From assembly GCF_012273895.1 (NCBI RefSeq), contig NC_052120.1:4402001-4466000 (forward strand): 64,000 nt of DNA, in the 5' to 3' direction. Under the pieces are notes generated by a model. That model was not told the DNA's origin. It ran no database searches and worked only from the letters and a program-made list of their open reading frames with translations. Below are positions 24,552-38,375 of the stretch, piece by piece (the stretch's first letter is position 1; the number at the start of each line of letters is the position of its first letter). The translations under genes were made by a program, and so were the position numbers. This DNA is from Zerene cesonia (taxonomy: Eukaryota; Arthropoda; Insecta; Lepidoptera; Pieridae).

Positions 24552-25521
24552 TCTTGTTGTTGTGTCATTTGGGAACAATGATAACTGTACCCTTGGTCAT
24601 TACAATGGCGTAATTTAATCCCCTGCAGGTGTAGGGTTTCCCGAGTGGTAGATAAGTGATAAAAAATGAAATATCTAAATCTGGTAAACCTTTCCCGTAT
24701 GAATAAACTATGAACACAAAATTTAATTTGATGATCACAGTTATTTTTTAATGAAATAGAATATGTTTCCTATTATCTAGATATGTAATCACAGCCCCTT
24801 AGTGCTAGATTAGTTTTTGTTATTGTCTTTTTATTTGTAGCATAATAATTCAACATGTTTTTATTATATAATGACTTAAGATAAAAACAAAGCAATAGAA
24901 AGAGGAGATATAACTACTCGTCTTTAATTACTTAACTATAAGACGTAGCATCCGTAATATCGGATAATGTTGCTAAATACATCACATTCACCGATATCTT
25001 GTCAATCAATTACATTTCGTTAAGTAACAATAACAAATTAAATCAGGATGTATCATTTTGCAATTGCATAATATAAATATTGAATGGGGTTCATAATGTC
25101 TTATACATAGGTACCATTGTGAACCTACAGTCGAAAGTATGACGACTGCTTTTTTGTGCTTTTGTAACTGCAGACCGGTTATAATGTGGAGTAGAATGTA
25201 CAGGTGAGTATAAAGAACAGGTCCTGGATCGCTCGTGGCCATTCCTTACCTAGATACGAATAAAATAATGCCCACCAACAGCTAGAAGGCATTCTAGAAA
25301 CCAATGTTTATTTAAACACGTGATTATGTTAATTGTATGCAAATTGGACGACCTAGTCAGTCTACAATTTTCTTGTAACAATCTGACTGGTTACGTGATA
25401 GGTGTACTGTTTCAAATTGTGTCATATTTAGATGTAATACAGTTCATTATGTTATACCCATAATATAATCGTAAAGATCTTGGAAAAATTATTAAAAGGT
25501 GTCGCCGTGTTTAGTTTACAT

Positions 25522-25570
25522 TTACACTATTATTTCAAAATTACGAAGATATTTTTAAATAATAGTGTAA
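25522..25570. repeat. Inverted repeat, 14-bp arms, 21-nt loop
   Basis: TTACACTATTATTT and AAATAATAGTGTAA pair exactly. Confidence 0.85.
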
Positions 25571-27297
25571 TACACAATTATTTATTCAATTTCCTTATTA
25601 AATATTCCTTGAGTGATATTTAGTAACCAACAACCTCTCTTTGGACGGAATCACAAGACACCTCCACTAAGCTTCGTTTGAATAATATTAGGAGCCTCAA
25701 ATTTATCGGAACATTCAGCAAATGCCTCCGGCGCTCTGTTGATTCAATCGCAACTTAAAAGTAAATGCATGTCTCATTAACGTATCTAATTTGAAAAACA
25801 TTATGAGACCGGCATTTTGTGTGCGAGAGGCAGCTTTAGTTCACGTAACGCAAACGCGTTCCGACTGTGTAATTTGTTACGTGACTCCAATTATTATTAT
25901 ACTTTCGATCGTTTTCAGTAGATAACGACGTAAACTTAAATGTCTATCAACTATCGAGGGGAAAATTTTAAAATTGTCATTCCGCGTACCGCTTAATGTA
26001 TGGTTGTTAAAATAGGTATCAATATAATTGTGGCTGTTATATTTAAAAACTTTTCCTCTAGAAGCCAAGTATTCGACCTTTTGCAAAGTCAAAGACATTT
26101 TAAAAGATAAAATATGACTTAATATGAAACAAATAAATATATATGAAAACAGATGCATTTATTTGATCACTTGTGAACACAAAGTATCGATAGTCGACAC
26201 GACTCCTTCGATAATATCTCATAACTGGAGATTCTGGGCTTGGCTTTGGCTGAGCGTATAATAGGAATATCTCGTAAGTATCCATTAGTAAAATATTAAT
26301 TATTTAAAAAACGTTTTGTCTTGGGTGTACGGGGAGACACTTTTTTATAGAAAAAGAGCTACACTGGAACTTAATAAATTGCAACGACAGCTATATATGC
26401 CATTCTGTTACTAACGGTCTATTTAAAACGAATCTTGAAATTAATGTGCATCATTATATTTTGCATTGTACGTAGATATGACGTAACTCAAAAAACTACA
26501 CGAATCTTCATCAAAAATTGATTCAGGAGTTTCAGTTTTCATTAAGACATTCGATAATTTTAGAAATATGTATTGACTAGATTGTTTCGTAATAAAAACG
26601 AACACTACGTGAGGACTATACCTTAAAAATATCCGATACAATGTCCTTCAATCACGGTGATGTTGATAAGCCGGATGTTTCTGTCCTCATATGTTGTAGC
26701 TATATATATGTGAGGAAGAGGGATCGGCGCGTGTATATATTGTTTATGCTGAGTGTAATAGCTGCTATGGCCCTTGTAACCTTTGATAGTAATGAATGTG
26801 ATTTGTAACAACTGTTCATTTCAAGGAATCGAATTTTAGGTTGAAATTTCTGCACAATAAAGTCCTATAATTCCTAAATTGTACTAAAGTGTGTGATGTT
26901 AATAAGAAATTGCTCATTAACGTTTAATCTTTAAAGAAAATGCATAACAGGGTTAAACGTACACTGAATGTAGCAACAAACGGTTAGAAAAAAAAAACAA
27001 TGGATAGATTTCTCGCTTTAATTAACTATTTTCATTATTTAATTAGTTCTGCGTTTGTATAACACTTTTGTATAAATTATTTTTTACCAAAATTATATAT
27101 TTAGAAATTAAAAACTTTTTAACGGATTTTATTTAAATTATATAGAAATTATATAGATAGAAAGAAACTTCCTTAAACTTTTCTTGGGTAGATGCTGATT
27201 TCGCTGTGTTATTCTTTTATATTGAAACTGAGCGTAGTTATTGTATAGCACATTTAAAAGTTAATGGAAGAATAGCATGTATATAATTATTTTATCA

Positions 27298-27430
27298 AAA
27301 AAATAAACCGCCTTCAAATTGTTAGAACTAGACCAAATTAAAATAAGATCACATGGGACGCACCAGCTTTCAATTAAGAAGTATCAAAATCGGTTCATCC
27401 AGTCGAAAAAAGTGAGACCTCCTTTTGTTG
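27298..27430 (+). repeat. Dispersed repeat, family D (copy 2)
   Basis: Contains CCGCCTTCAAATTGTTAGAA, CACATGGGACGCACCAGC, and AATCGGTTCATCCAGTCGAA, a run typical of a common lepidopteran repeat; related to 2455-2560. Confidence 0.65.
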
Positions 27431-30400
27431 GAATTCTGTTGAAAATATTAAAAAACATCTGAGAATATAATCTATGACAAATCTTTATTTTATTCAGGTT
27501 AATTAATTTACTATAGTCATTGTAAATCTACTTTATAAGCTACAATTGAAAAATAATTTTGTGTGATTGGATATGGTTGATTTGATGATGAAAGTAGGTA
27601 TTATAAGCAGTTATAATCTTAATTACTAAACTGTAACGGTTTCCAAAGACTTTATACACAATCATTCATAAAGAAAACATTACTATACATGAATTAAAAT
27701 AGTTAATAATCAAAGATCAGTAAGCGAGATTATAGTCTATTAGAATATTGATATTATAAAATAGTATATTCAAAACGTGCTCGTAGACATGGGTGGTCAT
27801 CGTAACAGTCGCAGCTCAATATAACTGTAACATCACTGAACTATTTAAATTATTTTTAGCCTAACGCGTATTTCTATTTTAATTTATTTCGTTCTAATTC
27901 GGTTACACATCAAAAACATCATAAAACTTCATTTAAAAATTATAAATATATATTATATGTATGATATTATAAAAAGACAGCTTAATGGAAGTCTATTTAG
28001 AATATTGTTAAAAGGTTTCAGCCATGGTGAGATTGGGACGGTCCCTTTAAACGTATACATTTTGGATACGTGCCAACAGCCTCGCTTATGTTTTGTTTAT
28101 TACGAGATTCCGCCAAAACTGTTGCAATAGACCGACCTCATTCCGCCATTATGTTTATGTGAGCAAGTCACATTATGATTGAACCCTAAAATAATATATC
28201 AATCGCTTGCGGAGCTTATTAATATTGCGCTTGCGTCAGTTTCCTTCATAAAGTCGACGTTTTATAAAAACAACAACAATGAAGTCCGTAGTGTGCCTTT
28301 GATTTACGATATTTTGTTACCCACAATTCTTGGATCTAATATCTATTTTCAGTAATGTTACCAATACTAAAATATAACTTGTACTTCTCATATGAATAGA
28401 AAAGTCATTCTTTATATTTTGTACATTGATAAGTATCAGTTCGGGTTTGATTTAAGGAAAATAAGTTATTTAATGAAGTATTATTTATATATTGTGCCAT
28501 ATAGGTCCAAGGGAATGTAGCTTATTCTATTCACTTTCTTATTTATTATTTGGTTCCGGTATTATCGGTATTGATTCTGTTTGCAATTTAAAAATGATCA
28601 TTGTTTCCTCTATATCGACAATAAATATGGTTAATGATTATATAGTATTTTGCATTAAATCAGAATGTGAACTAGGAAACAGATGAATAAGTACGTAATA
28701 ATTCAATTCAATGATTTTACAGTTTGTTGCATTATTGGTTATAAAATTTACATATACATATATCCAAGTAACGGTAAGTGTGCATCTGTACTACTAAAGA
28801 AAACATTATTCCTATTCAGTGACCTAGTGAATCTTATTTCAGATCGAAACGCTCGACTGCACTTTCTGTCCTATTAACCAGTCAATCTGAATACAGGAGT
28901 TATGCCCATTATTTCTCAGAAGAATATACCTCTATATGAATTATATTGCCCCTATTAATTTCGAACAAATGACTTCCTCTTCAAAATTATAGTGATGCGG
29001 TTATGGATATTAAATAAGATTGTTGATAGCCATGCGAGCAAATTAATGAGTTGTGATGCAATTTTAAACAGTTCGATGTATTTGTTGTAATATACTTTAT
29101 TATATATAATTTAACGTACATATTTAATTGTTTTATTCATACTGGACTCATGAATAGGTCATGCACCTCATACTGACTTCCACGTAATTGTTAATATAAT
29201 TCCGAGGATTCCATAAAAACGGCTTATATAAAAAAGTTTGAACCAAGATTATAAATATAGTCGCTAAATTTGCTATTTCCGTCGGTGAGCTCAAGATAAT
29301 AACGAAATGACGTCTTATGTATATATGATTATTATGCTCACTGCTCATACCTGAGAGTTAAGTCTTGTATTTCAAATTTTGTGAATATGGAATGTCAATA
29401 AAGTCTGTTCGTTGTGTTTGCACACACCATAAACTAACAATGTTCATGAAAAACAAGCGTTTATCGCATATAGACTTTTGATTTTACGTCGATGTTATTG
29501 CAACAATCTCGGAGGCATAAACAAAGACTAATGATTGATAATGTATTATAGGTCTACTATGCTGAGAACCTCTCTCGTTTTGGCGGAGTTGGTTGAAGAA
29601 AATCGAAAATCATTTCCTTCTTTTTAATTGAATTAATAATGTTAAACATCATTAATTTTTATATTTCATAACAAAAGCTACCACCATAAAGTAAATGATG
29701 AGCTGCATAAAGGACAATTACACGATTTAAAAAATGTTTATTAACAAAATGCTTGCATTAAAGGTAACATTGCATTTTGCTAGTAAATAACAGCTTTGGT
29801 ATGTTATTAAGAAGTATCGTGACTGAAACAAGTATGTAGGTATACATATTGCTCAATTATTGGTGGGGAACATCCATTTTGTATTTACTTTGCAAACACT
29901 TGTTTTACGGTTGTGAACAGTGAGCGATGTGCTAAATGTATATACCTACTTACCTAAAAATATACACACGTATTTGAAGTCAAAGTGTTAGAAACAAAAT
30001 AACGATGTGCTTTTAAATAACGTTTTTATATTTTTATATATTTCAATCTTCGTGTTTTTTGTGCTTGGTAAAATAACCTTGAAACATAATTTAATTTGTT
30101 GTATTAATGTGTTTTAATACCGGTAGAGATTTTGGCTTTGTTGCGTTTTAAATTATGTCGGATCATTAAATTCAATTACGTAACATAAATGCTCTTTATA
30201 TTAATGATAATTGCATAGGATAGTACGAAATATAACCCACTTGCTTAAAAATTTCATAACAGTAAGAGTCCATATTTTACGCCCGCGTGCTTTTACTACT
30301 GCGGTTGTTCTGTGTATTACAAGAACGTTTCGTGAAGCGTGGAAAAAAATAAGAATACGCATAGTACTCTTCTATTTTAATATGCTGTATGTATTGAATT

Positions 30401-32087
30401 ATGTAAATAATTACATTTGTTTAAATATCTATGAGATTAACATCATGAACAAAAAATTTAACTAACTTAATATTAATCTGAAAAGAATACGATAGAAAAA
30501 TGTGGTCTTGTGACTCGTTGAGTATTTATAATGTAAAGTCTAAAGAAAAATACGTGAGAAAATGTTGTTTTGCTACAAAATCTCTGTTTGTGTCTAGTTC
30601 AGAGTGAATAATATATGCGGGCCTGCCTTCACACTAGATGCGTGACGTTTAAAATATTGCTTGAAAGGACACGAGGCACATCTTAAGTTATTTAACCCTG
30701 AAATGTGTCTAAAATAACTATGCAAGAGAACTGGTGACACTTGCGTTCCGTACTAAGTAAAGAGCATTGTAACATACTTGTATCGCCACGTCGAAATAGA
30801 ATTTTCGTGCTATGTGCGTTCTCGGTAAACTAAATTTAGTTTTCAATGATTAAACTTTGTGGATATCTATGTGATGAATTGTCTTTTGTATTAGAAGTAG
30901 TTACTGCAGTAATGTTTCATGAAAACTACTTAATTTTTTTATAGGGATTAAGGATATTTTGCTTTATAACAAATATTTAGTTTTAATAGCATATAAGAAC
31001 TTAAGAACAATTCGCAAATCATTGCAACTTGTATGTACAAGGTTATAATTCTATCTTTATTCTACTTATGTATCTACCAAACGGTAAAATCAGTTTACGA
31101 TCAAACTTCTCTTTGCTTGTTCTGAGAGCATAAATATTTAATACGTTCCTCTATTATCTCGTCAAACTGCCTGCAACTTTCATTTCGCACTAGATGTTAT
31201 TACTATATTGCTATATATTTCTACGTACACTGCAGTTAATATTTATACAGCCATTTTTCTATAGAAAGCTGTTACTGCGAATTCTAAATTATGGGAAATG
31301 CCTAATATTACTTTAAAAATTCTAGTAAACTACCTATTTCCTTCTTTGCGCAAATGTATACTTGCATTAAAATTACGTATAGATGCGTATTAAATTAATC
31401 GATTTGTAAAATGTCTTTAGATTTGCATAAATAAGATTTCCAGATATCATTAGGTAAATACCGCTTGATAAATAAGCGCCGAGTAAGCAGTTCTCAGAAA
31501 AGTTTTAACAGCGCTTAATGTCATAACCATTTCTATTGACCTGTGCTATACAAGTTATTACATTATCCGTTCTGGTTTATGAATAGAAACGTGATACAAG
31601 GAGGGGTTCTGGTTATCCTGGACGGTGTAGTGAGTCGGCTACAGAAATAGATTAAAGCGTTGCAATAATTATATCAGCGAACGTCGCTTTGTTGATCGCG
31701 TTAGACCACGTGTAGCTAATGAAAATTTCGATTTGACAAACAGTCATTATTACGGCCGCAAATAAGTAAGGTCATGGACCTGAAAGCTGAAACGTTTTCT
31801 ATGAACCGCGGTTTATAGTTTATAGGCCTTAATAAAACTATTTATCGACGGTGAAATAAACTTTATCGCAGAATTTGAGTCATGACACTTTCTCATTTTC
31901 GGTAAATACAGGACGAACACATTTCTGTATCAACAGTGATATAATTAGATATGTCTCCGTACCTACATATTGATAAGAAAAGTTGTGGATGTGGACGACT
32001 GATGAACTAATAAATCTAGTGCAAGCAATAACAAGTTCCTAATGAATATTACAATTTTATATTGAGAAATATAATGTATTCGACTCA

Positions 32088-32247
32088 ATGAAATTCTTCA
32101 AGTTTCTGAAGATGGGGGCACACGGGTCCAAGGAGAAGCTTTATAGAAGTAACTCAGAAAAATATCCGTCCAAATTGCCGGTACCTAACGACAAAAAGTA
32201 TAAAATTTCCGTTAACAGGGAGAGATTTGGATCATTTGGTACGAGGG
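32088..32247 (+). CDS. MTUS1: Candidate alternative first exon (isoform C)
   Basis: The frame opens at ATG 32088 (MKFFKFLK) or at the better-placed in-frame ATG 32112 (A at -3, G at +4), which gives MGAHGSKEKLYRSNS. It stays open for 53 codons to a strong donor, ACGAGGG|GTAAGT, leaving phase 1. A stop at 32043-32045 closes the frame upstream, so this is a first exon. Spliced to exon 4 it predicts 639 residues (631 from the second ATG) with the whole coiled coil. The peptide is basic and Ser-rich, like the linkers it would replace. From the second ATG, the start G-A-H-G-S-K fits the N-myristoylation pattern (Gly2, Ser6), which could target this isoform to membranes. Confidence 0.68.
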
Positions 32248-33805
32248 GTAAGTGGCCATGATATTTTCAGTATTTTTATTATTAACATATAGATACCTAT
32301 GTTATATGTACATAACTGGCGTATCGTTATCAGAAAGACCCTTAAGTATATAATTCTTTAAAAAGATATTGATCACAATCGTAATTCAGAATCAAATAGA
32401 AAAATATTCAATGTAACATCGGAATGGTTTCATTACAGTCTCTTTGTAATTTTAATTGGATTTTAGAGAAGTTACAATTTAATGTCTGATTGGTTTACTA
32501 CAAGATACCCGTGGAGAAAGAACGATATGCCAGAATTTGTATTTTAATTTATTTGTTTGTTTTTATTTATAATTGCATTTTTGTCTAGTAAGTTACGATT
32601 GAATATTAGTAGGAATACCTTCTACTTTGTATTTTTCTTTAATTCAGTCCATTTCATACTTAGTTTTACTAAATAATAAACCACTTAAAATTTTGTAATA
32701 ACTCTTTTAATAAAAATATTACGCTTTACTTTTTAAATACACAGTGTTTGCAAACTGCCTTACGACATTATAATACGGATGTTAATAGAACCTAATTTAT
32801 GGAGAAATTTTGAATCCATAAATATAAAAATGTCACATTTGCATCATCAGACCATTAGCAATGAAATGACGATTATGTTAACACAAACGCGACGCTCGTG
32901 TGCATGCCGGCAATAAACGGAAACCTTATAGATTCAAAGTTAATCTTCACGTGTAGTGGCCAATGCTCCTATAAAAAGTAAAATAAGTACATAACGCACG
33001 ACCATCTTAACGTCATAACTTTCCACAAACGTGTTATGTCTGTATGAACCGATGCATGATGCTAATGAAAAATATTTTTTCAAGAACTCACCGCTATCTC
33101 GATTGCATTGTCTAACGCAATGTTCCCACGGCTTGCGAGAGTACAAGAGATATTTAAGATTGTATGTATGATATGCGAATAGAACACCGACCTAGTCCTT
33201 TACTAGTTACAGACTGTATGTAACCAAACATGTACTACACGCGATATGAATGATTAATTAATTGCAAATAAAATTTACCAACCTTATGTAATAATATTTT
33301 AACTTATTTATGCTTAAAACATGTACCTAATGAATAATAACCACGAATAGTATGCGTATTCAATCAGCCAATCAATCAAATAACTAATTTATTTGAATGA
33401 ATTGTGAAAAAAGAAATTACTTGAGCAAATTTAATGAAAGTTTGAGGTAATGGCATTTGCATCTTCACATAATTAAAAATTTCGTGAAACTCATTTTATA
33501 AGTATATTAATTTTAACATTAATCTGGCAAATACCATATTTATATAATGCGCTTCGTTGAAACTATAAGATAAGTATTCACGAAAGTGATGACTAAGCTA
33601 TTAGGGTTGACCGAGAGGGTTATTTGTAGCGAGGGTGCTTGTTGATAGCTGATATTCCGAAAGATTAGACGTTCTGCTATTTAGACGCGATTATATCTAG
33701 AGCTTTTGCGAAATCAACTAAAATTACGCCCATATACTTAGTCTGGCCATAAATACTGTTACACTTAATTATAAAAAAATATTACATTTGAATTTCGAAT
33801 CTGTC

Positions 33806-34805
33806 NNNNNNNNNNNNNNNNNNNNNNNNNNNNNNNNNNNNNNNNNNNNNNNNNNNNNNNNNNNNNNNNNNNNNNNNNNNNNNNNNNNNNNNNNNNNNNN
33901 NNNNNNNNNNNNNNNNNNNNNNNNNNNNNNNNNNNNNNNNNNNNNNNNNNNNNNNNNNNNNNNNNNNNNNNNNNNNNNNNNNNNNNNNNNNNNNNNNNNN
34001 NNNNNNNNNNNNNNNNNNNNNNNNNNNNNNNNNNNNNNNNNNNNNNNNNNNNNNNNNNNNNNNNNNNNNNNNNNNNNNNNNNNNNNNNNNNNNNNNNNNN
34101 NNNNNNNNNNNNNNNNNNNNNNNNNNNNNNNNNNNNNNNNNNNNNNNNNNNNNNNNNNNNNNNNNNNNNNNNNNNNNNNNNNNNNNNNNNNNNNNNNNNN
34201 NNNNNNNNNNNNNNNNNNNNNNNNNNNNNNNNNNNNNNNNNNNNNNNNNNNNNNNNNNNNNNNNNNNNNNNNNNNNNNNNNNNNNNNNNNNNNNNNNNNN
34301 NNNNNNNNNNNNNNNNNNNNNNNNNNNNNNNNNNNNNNNNNNNNNNNNNNNNNNNNNNNNNNNNNNNNNNNNNNNNNNNNNNNNNNNNNNNNNNNNNNNN
34401 NNNNNNNNNNNNNNNNNNNNNNNNNNNNNNNNNNNNNNNNNNNNNNNNNNNNNNNNNNNNNNNNNNNNNNNNNNNNNNNNNNNNNNNNNNNNNNNNNNNN
34501 NNNNNNNNNNNNNNNNNNNNNNNNNNNNNNNNNNNNNNNNNNNNNNNNNNNNNNNNNNNNNNNNNNNNNNNNNNNNNNNNNNNNNNNNNNNNNNNNNNNN
34601 NNNNNNNNNNNNNNNNNNNNNNNNNNNNNNNNNNNNNNNNNNNNNNNNNNNNNNNNNNNNNNNNNNNNNNNNNNNNNNNNNNNNNNNNNNNNNNNNNNNN
34701 NNNNNNNNNNNNNNNNNNNNNNNNNNNNNNNNNNNNNNNNNNNNNNNNNNNNNNNNNNNNNNNNNNNNNNNNNNNNNNNNNNNNNNNNNNNNNNNNNNNN
34801 NNNNN
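33806..34805. other. Assembly gap (1,000 N)
   Basis: Exactly 1,000 unknown bases, so probably a placeholder length. The right edge falls at the 3' terminus of a family-A repeat, which suggests the assembly broke on repeated sequence. An unseen exon inside cannot be excluded. Confidence 0.99.
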
Positions 34806-35003
34806 CTGCGCCCCGCAGTTTCACCCGCGTAAGTCCGTATCCCGTAGGAATATCGGGATAAAAAGTTGCCTATATGTTATTCCGTTTGTCCAGCTATCTA
34901 CGTACTAAATTTCATTGCAATCGGTTCAATAGTTTTTGCGTGAGAGCAACAAACACACACACACACATCCTTACAAACCTTCGCATTTATAATATTAGTA
35001 GGA
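34806..35003 (-). mobile_element. Family-A repeat copy at the gap edge
   Basis: Read on the minus strand it starts TCCTACTAATATTATAAATG and ends GTGAAACTGCGGGGCGCAG, the rest being lost in the gap. Contains a short CA run (about 34955-34968). Confidence 0.85.
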
Positions 35004-35097
35004 TTTCAATAATACCTTATGGCGTGTGTGAATTTCTTTTGTCGTCTAATAAGCAATATGGATCACTAAAATTTTCTTTTAAATTTTACCCATTATA

Positions 35098-35230
35098 AAT
35101 GCTATAGTAACTCTGCGCGTGTGTCTGTCTGCCTGTCTCTTCTTCGCGACTAAATCACTGAATTGATTTTGTTGAAATTCGATAAATGTATAGTATGTGA
35201 CTCGAAAAACGGCGGGAAGGAATTTCTATC
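35098..35230 (+). repeat. Diverged repeat fragment related to family A
   Basis: Contains GTGTGTCTGTCTGCCTGTCT, CGACTAAATCACTGAATTGA and TTTTGTTGAAATTCG, the usual order of a target-diverged lepidopteran interspersed repeat. It directly follows the family-A copy at 34806-35003. Confidence 0.45.
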
Positions 35231-35508
35231 CAGGAAACAACTTCCCAACAAATTTCTACTCTATAATGTATAAATATTATTTTGTATTACATATGCAAAA
35301 TATGGTAATACCCGATTGATTAGTTAAGATGTGATATCAAAGTAAACAAATTCATGTTAATATGCATATTCTATAAAATTAAATACAATAAAAAACAGAG
35401 TGTAGAGGCCGTATCCAATATCCATAATGTTTCAACAAGTTAAATCAATAACGTTGTTCAAATACTTACGTCATTGAGGTTGTCTGATTGTAGATATTTC
35501 TGTTCCAG

Positions 35509-35598
35509 GAAATGGGAAGAAGAGGGAAAGCGCTCCGACCCCCACAACCCCCGGCCGACCCCCTGCAGCAACGCCCGCCCAACCACCCCCCAGTCAGA
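35509..35598 (+). CDS. MTUS1: Exon 4: Pro/Thr-rich linker (residues 860-889)
   Basis: 90 nt between acceptor TTCCAG and donor GTGAGT, phase 1 in and out, so it can be skipped without frame change. It reads NGKKRESAPTPTTPGRPP, then AATPAQPPPSQ. The basic start and TP/PP-rich end suit a flexible, phosphorylatable microtubule-binding linker. It is the first shared exon for the candidate isoforms B and C. The exon is strongly C-rich although the flanking introns are AT-rich, which supports its being coding. Confidence 0.87.
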
Positions 35599-38228
35599 GT
35601 GAGTCACATTATATAACGGGTTTAACCCATTCTAACTATTGAAGTATATGCGTATTTTAACATTATCGCAGTAGATAGGTATAAAAGATTTACAATTATG
35701 ATGTTTACATATATGACATTTCTTTTTTGAGACGATAAAATCTCACGTTCTGTGTTCAGTAGTTAGAAATATATAGGATGTAAATAAAGGTTTAAGATTG
35801 TATTCTAATTCCCTATATTCATAGGTTAGGGGCTGAAATGTTAATTGGTGAGGTTGGATGAGAGAATGAGATAATATAGGTTTTCGCAGTCTACCCATCA
35901 CACGAAATATCAGGGCTAAGCACCACTATAGTACAGAATAAATTGTAATAAGTCTATGTGGTTACACTAGTAATCTGACCCAATTCGTGTTAAAACTTGC
36001 TTTGAAACTATTGTTCTATTTAAAAAGTAGACTTGTGGATGAATCTGCGAACAATGGAACAGCGGCGCTATTAGTTTATTATAAACTGGCCCAGATTGAA
36101 CAACAATCAGTAATAATTGCGGGACTTTCAACAATTATTTATACACAATAAGCTAAAGATTTAGATTCAGTATTTTGACAAAATTCTAAACCAACACTAA
36201 GAAAACGTTATTAAGTTTGACTCGTTCAAAACATTCCGTATAAAAAAATTTCTTCGTGATTTACATTTACAAAATACTAAATACTTAAACGGGTATATCA
36301 TTTAAAACGCAGGTACAGGTGCTAGTATTCTTTGTATCGATTAATATTCATACCGTAATGAATTACGAGTGATATTTGAAACAAGCAACACTTTCCCCAG
36401 TAACTATTTTATAGTGCACTTATGTACGTGTTCAATTTAATACTTCTTTTAAATTTTTCTACGTATTATGAAATGGAATATCAATGGGAGTATGAAGTTT
36501 GATTGAACTTATTGTATTCAGTGTGGATATTTATAAATAAAAATTCGTTTATTTTATTATATGTGCAAGTTCTAACAGATAAACTTATCTCGTTGGGATT
36601 TTTATCAATTACCATGATAAACTTTATAACTAGCAATTTGCAAGAAACGCTCAAAAATAACTTTCGCAAACGAGACTTTTTTATACGAAATATTGAAGGT
36701 TTTAACTCACCGATATCTAATAAAATAATTTTTATTTAATAATTCGTATTTAAAGCTTTATAAGTAGTTACATGTGGAATTTTCGTATCTGGATCATCCA
36801 TATGTTTTGTTTACATTAATATAGAAGTTATATTGTTTTCGTCACGCACACTTAAAATAATACTTTTTTTATATCTGCCATATATATATTTTTTTAAATA
36901 CATGACCTATCATAACATTAGGTTTACTGCACATGTAGTATTTTTTCACTAAATTATATATTATTATTTGTATAATGTGGCGGTAGGAATATAATTAACA
37001 AGGTTTAATTTTTAATAAAAAAGATGCTCAAACTTTATCAGGTCAAGCTGTTATATTTAAACTATACCAACATATTAGCATAATGTAACACATGTCCTCA
37101 TTGTAATTTAAGGAAGCGAATTATGAATAAGTATTTTGTAACGAGTCAGTGCTCTGAGTTTTTATCATTTTATCTTGCAATGAATTAAGCCCACGGCTTC
37201 ATGTATGTTTTTGTTTCATAATATGTTACGAAAGTCTTCTTTGTTAGCGATCAACAAACGCGCCTGCGCTGCATGTCCTTAAAAGTGTGCTAATAACTAT
37301 ACTAGATTTATGAAGTAATTCTGCATAAATAATTCTGTATGTAGGTATGTAGCTACCATAAACCGTGGCGGTTTATAGTAGCTTTTATTTATCATGTTCC
37401 GCTTAATATCTCCTTTTAAAGACAATTCTTTGATAGAATGCCATCTTAGTATTTGATGACGTTGATAATATTTATTAATTGACAGACATACTTAGTTGTT
37501 TATGGTTTCATTTTATTTTGTAATACATAAGCATAATAAAATTATAATACATGCATGGCGTTAACAGCACGATGAGAAGGTATAAGAATATGTAAAGTTT
37601 TGTTATATATTTGATGATTTTTTTTAAATCAATCTATATATCTATATATATAAAATTCTCGTGTCACAGTTTTCGTTGCCAAACTCCTCCGAAACGGCTT
37701 GACCGATTCTTATGAAATTTTGTGTGCATGTTGAGTATGTCTGAGAATCGGCCAACATCTATTTTTTATCCCGATATTCCTACGGGATACGGACTTACGC
37801 GGGTGAAACCGCGGGGCGCAGCTAGTATAAATATATATTTGTCGATATATTTATATTGTAAAAATCTTGTTAAGATTCGAATAGGATAGTAGCAAGTAAA
37901 ATTATATAGGGATTATAGGATACATAAATAATTAATGTCAAAGGAATGATAAAAGCTGAGACTAAAGCTATCTCAGTAGGACAATTACTTCCTTAATATA
38001 ATATGTAATATATGGTTTGAGTGTGTGAACTAAGGACTGACCTCAGTGCCGTGCTTTTGGGGAGGCTTATGTTTAGCTGTGGACTAGAATAATGAATATT
38101 ATGACGATGATGACTATGGTGATGTTGTGAGTGGATGCGTAGAGAGGATATGTAATGTACATGTAAAACATAGAATCTATTGAATGCCACAGTACCAATA
38201 AAACTATAACTCAATATGCTTATTTCAG
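35599..38228 (+). other. MTUS1: Intron 4
   Basis: Donor GTGAGT, acceptor TTTCAG. It contains a hairpin at 37352-37382 (arms GCTACCATAAACCG / CGGTTTATAGTAGC, one mismatch) and a family-B repeat at 37641-37826. No exon recognised. Confidence 0.85.
37641..37826 (+). mobile_element. Family-B repeat copy (full 3' end, CTAGT)
   Basis: Starts near TATATATAAAATTCTCGTGT, passes CACAGTTTTCGTTGCCAAAC and GAAACGGCTTGACCGATTCT, and ends GTGAAACCGCGGGGCGCAGC then TAGT. The last 70 bp or so match family A, but the 5' part is different. Confidence 0.85.
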
Positions 38229-38375
38229 CCAAGAAAAATGGAGTGGTGCAGAAGCTATCGTCGTCACCAGTGGCCGTACGACCCAGAACGTCGCTGGCTC
38301 CGCCGCCCTCCCCCAGGAAACCCACTCCCCATCGAGCACTTCCGCAAAGACCCAATACACTTACAACTGCAAAAG
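38229..38375 (+). CDS. MTUS1: Exon 5: Pro/Arg-rich linker (residues 890-938)
   Basis: 147 nt, acceptor TTTCAG, donor AAAAG|GTGAGT, phase 1 in and out (skippable). It reads KKNGVVQKLSSSPVAVRPRT, then SLAPPPSPRKPTPHR, rich in basic residues, SP/TP sites and prolines. PxxP stretches could be SH3 ligands. The sequence suits a disordered microtubule-lattice-binding linker before the coil. Two other frames are also open here, but only this one joins exons 4 and 6. Confidence 0.87.

Larger units (their letters stand above)
17801..35508 (+). other. MTUS1: Intron 3 (17.7 kb)
   Basis: Donor GTGAGT, acceptor TTCCAG. It holds two candidate alternative first exons (20660-20735 and 32088-32247), an unexplained minus-strand ORF (22725-22913), family-C repeat pieces (18738, 24408), a family-D piece (27298), hairpins (23769, 24497, 25522), a 1 kb assembly gap and a family-A copy at the gap edge. 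About 18500-18680 and 23190-23680 are richer in GC than their surroundings but were not identified. Nothing else coding was recognised. Confidence 0.7.

Noticed and set aside
25171..25203. Possible 30-nt microexon between CTGCAG and GTGAGT
   Set aside because: It would leave phase 2, which fits none of the next exons.
28683..28772. ATG frame ending in phase 1 at a GTAAGT
   Set aside because: Peptide is Tyr/Ile-rich as expected from random AT-rich DNA; no promoter-like sequence nearby.
33769..34861. Two ORFs of about 350 codons on opposite strands
   Set aside because: They are almost entirely unknown bases from the assembly gap.
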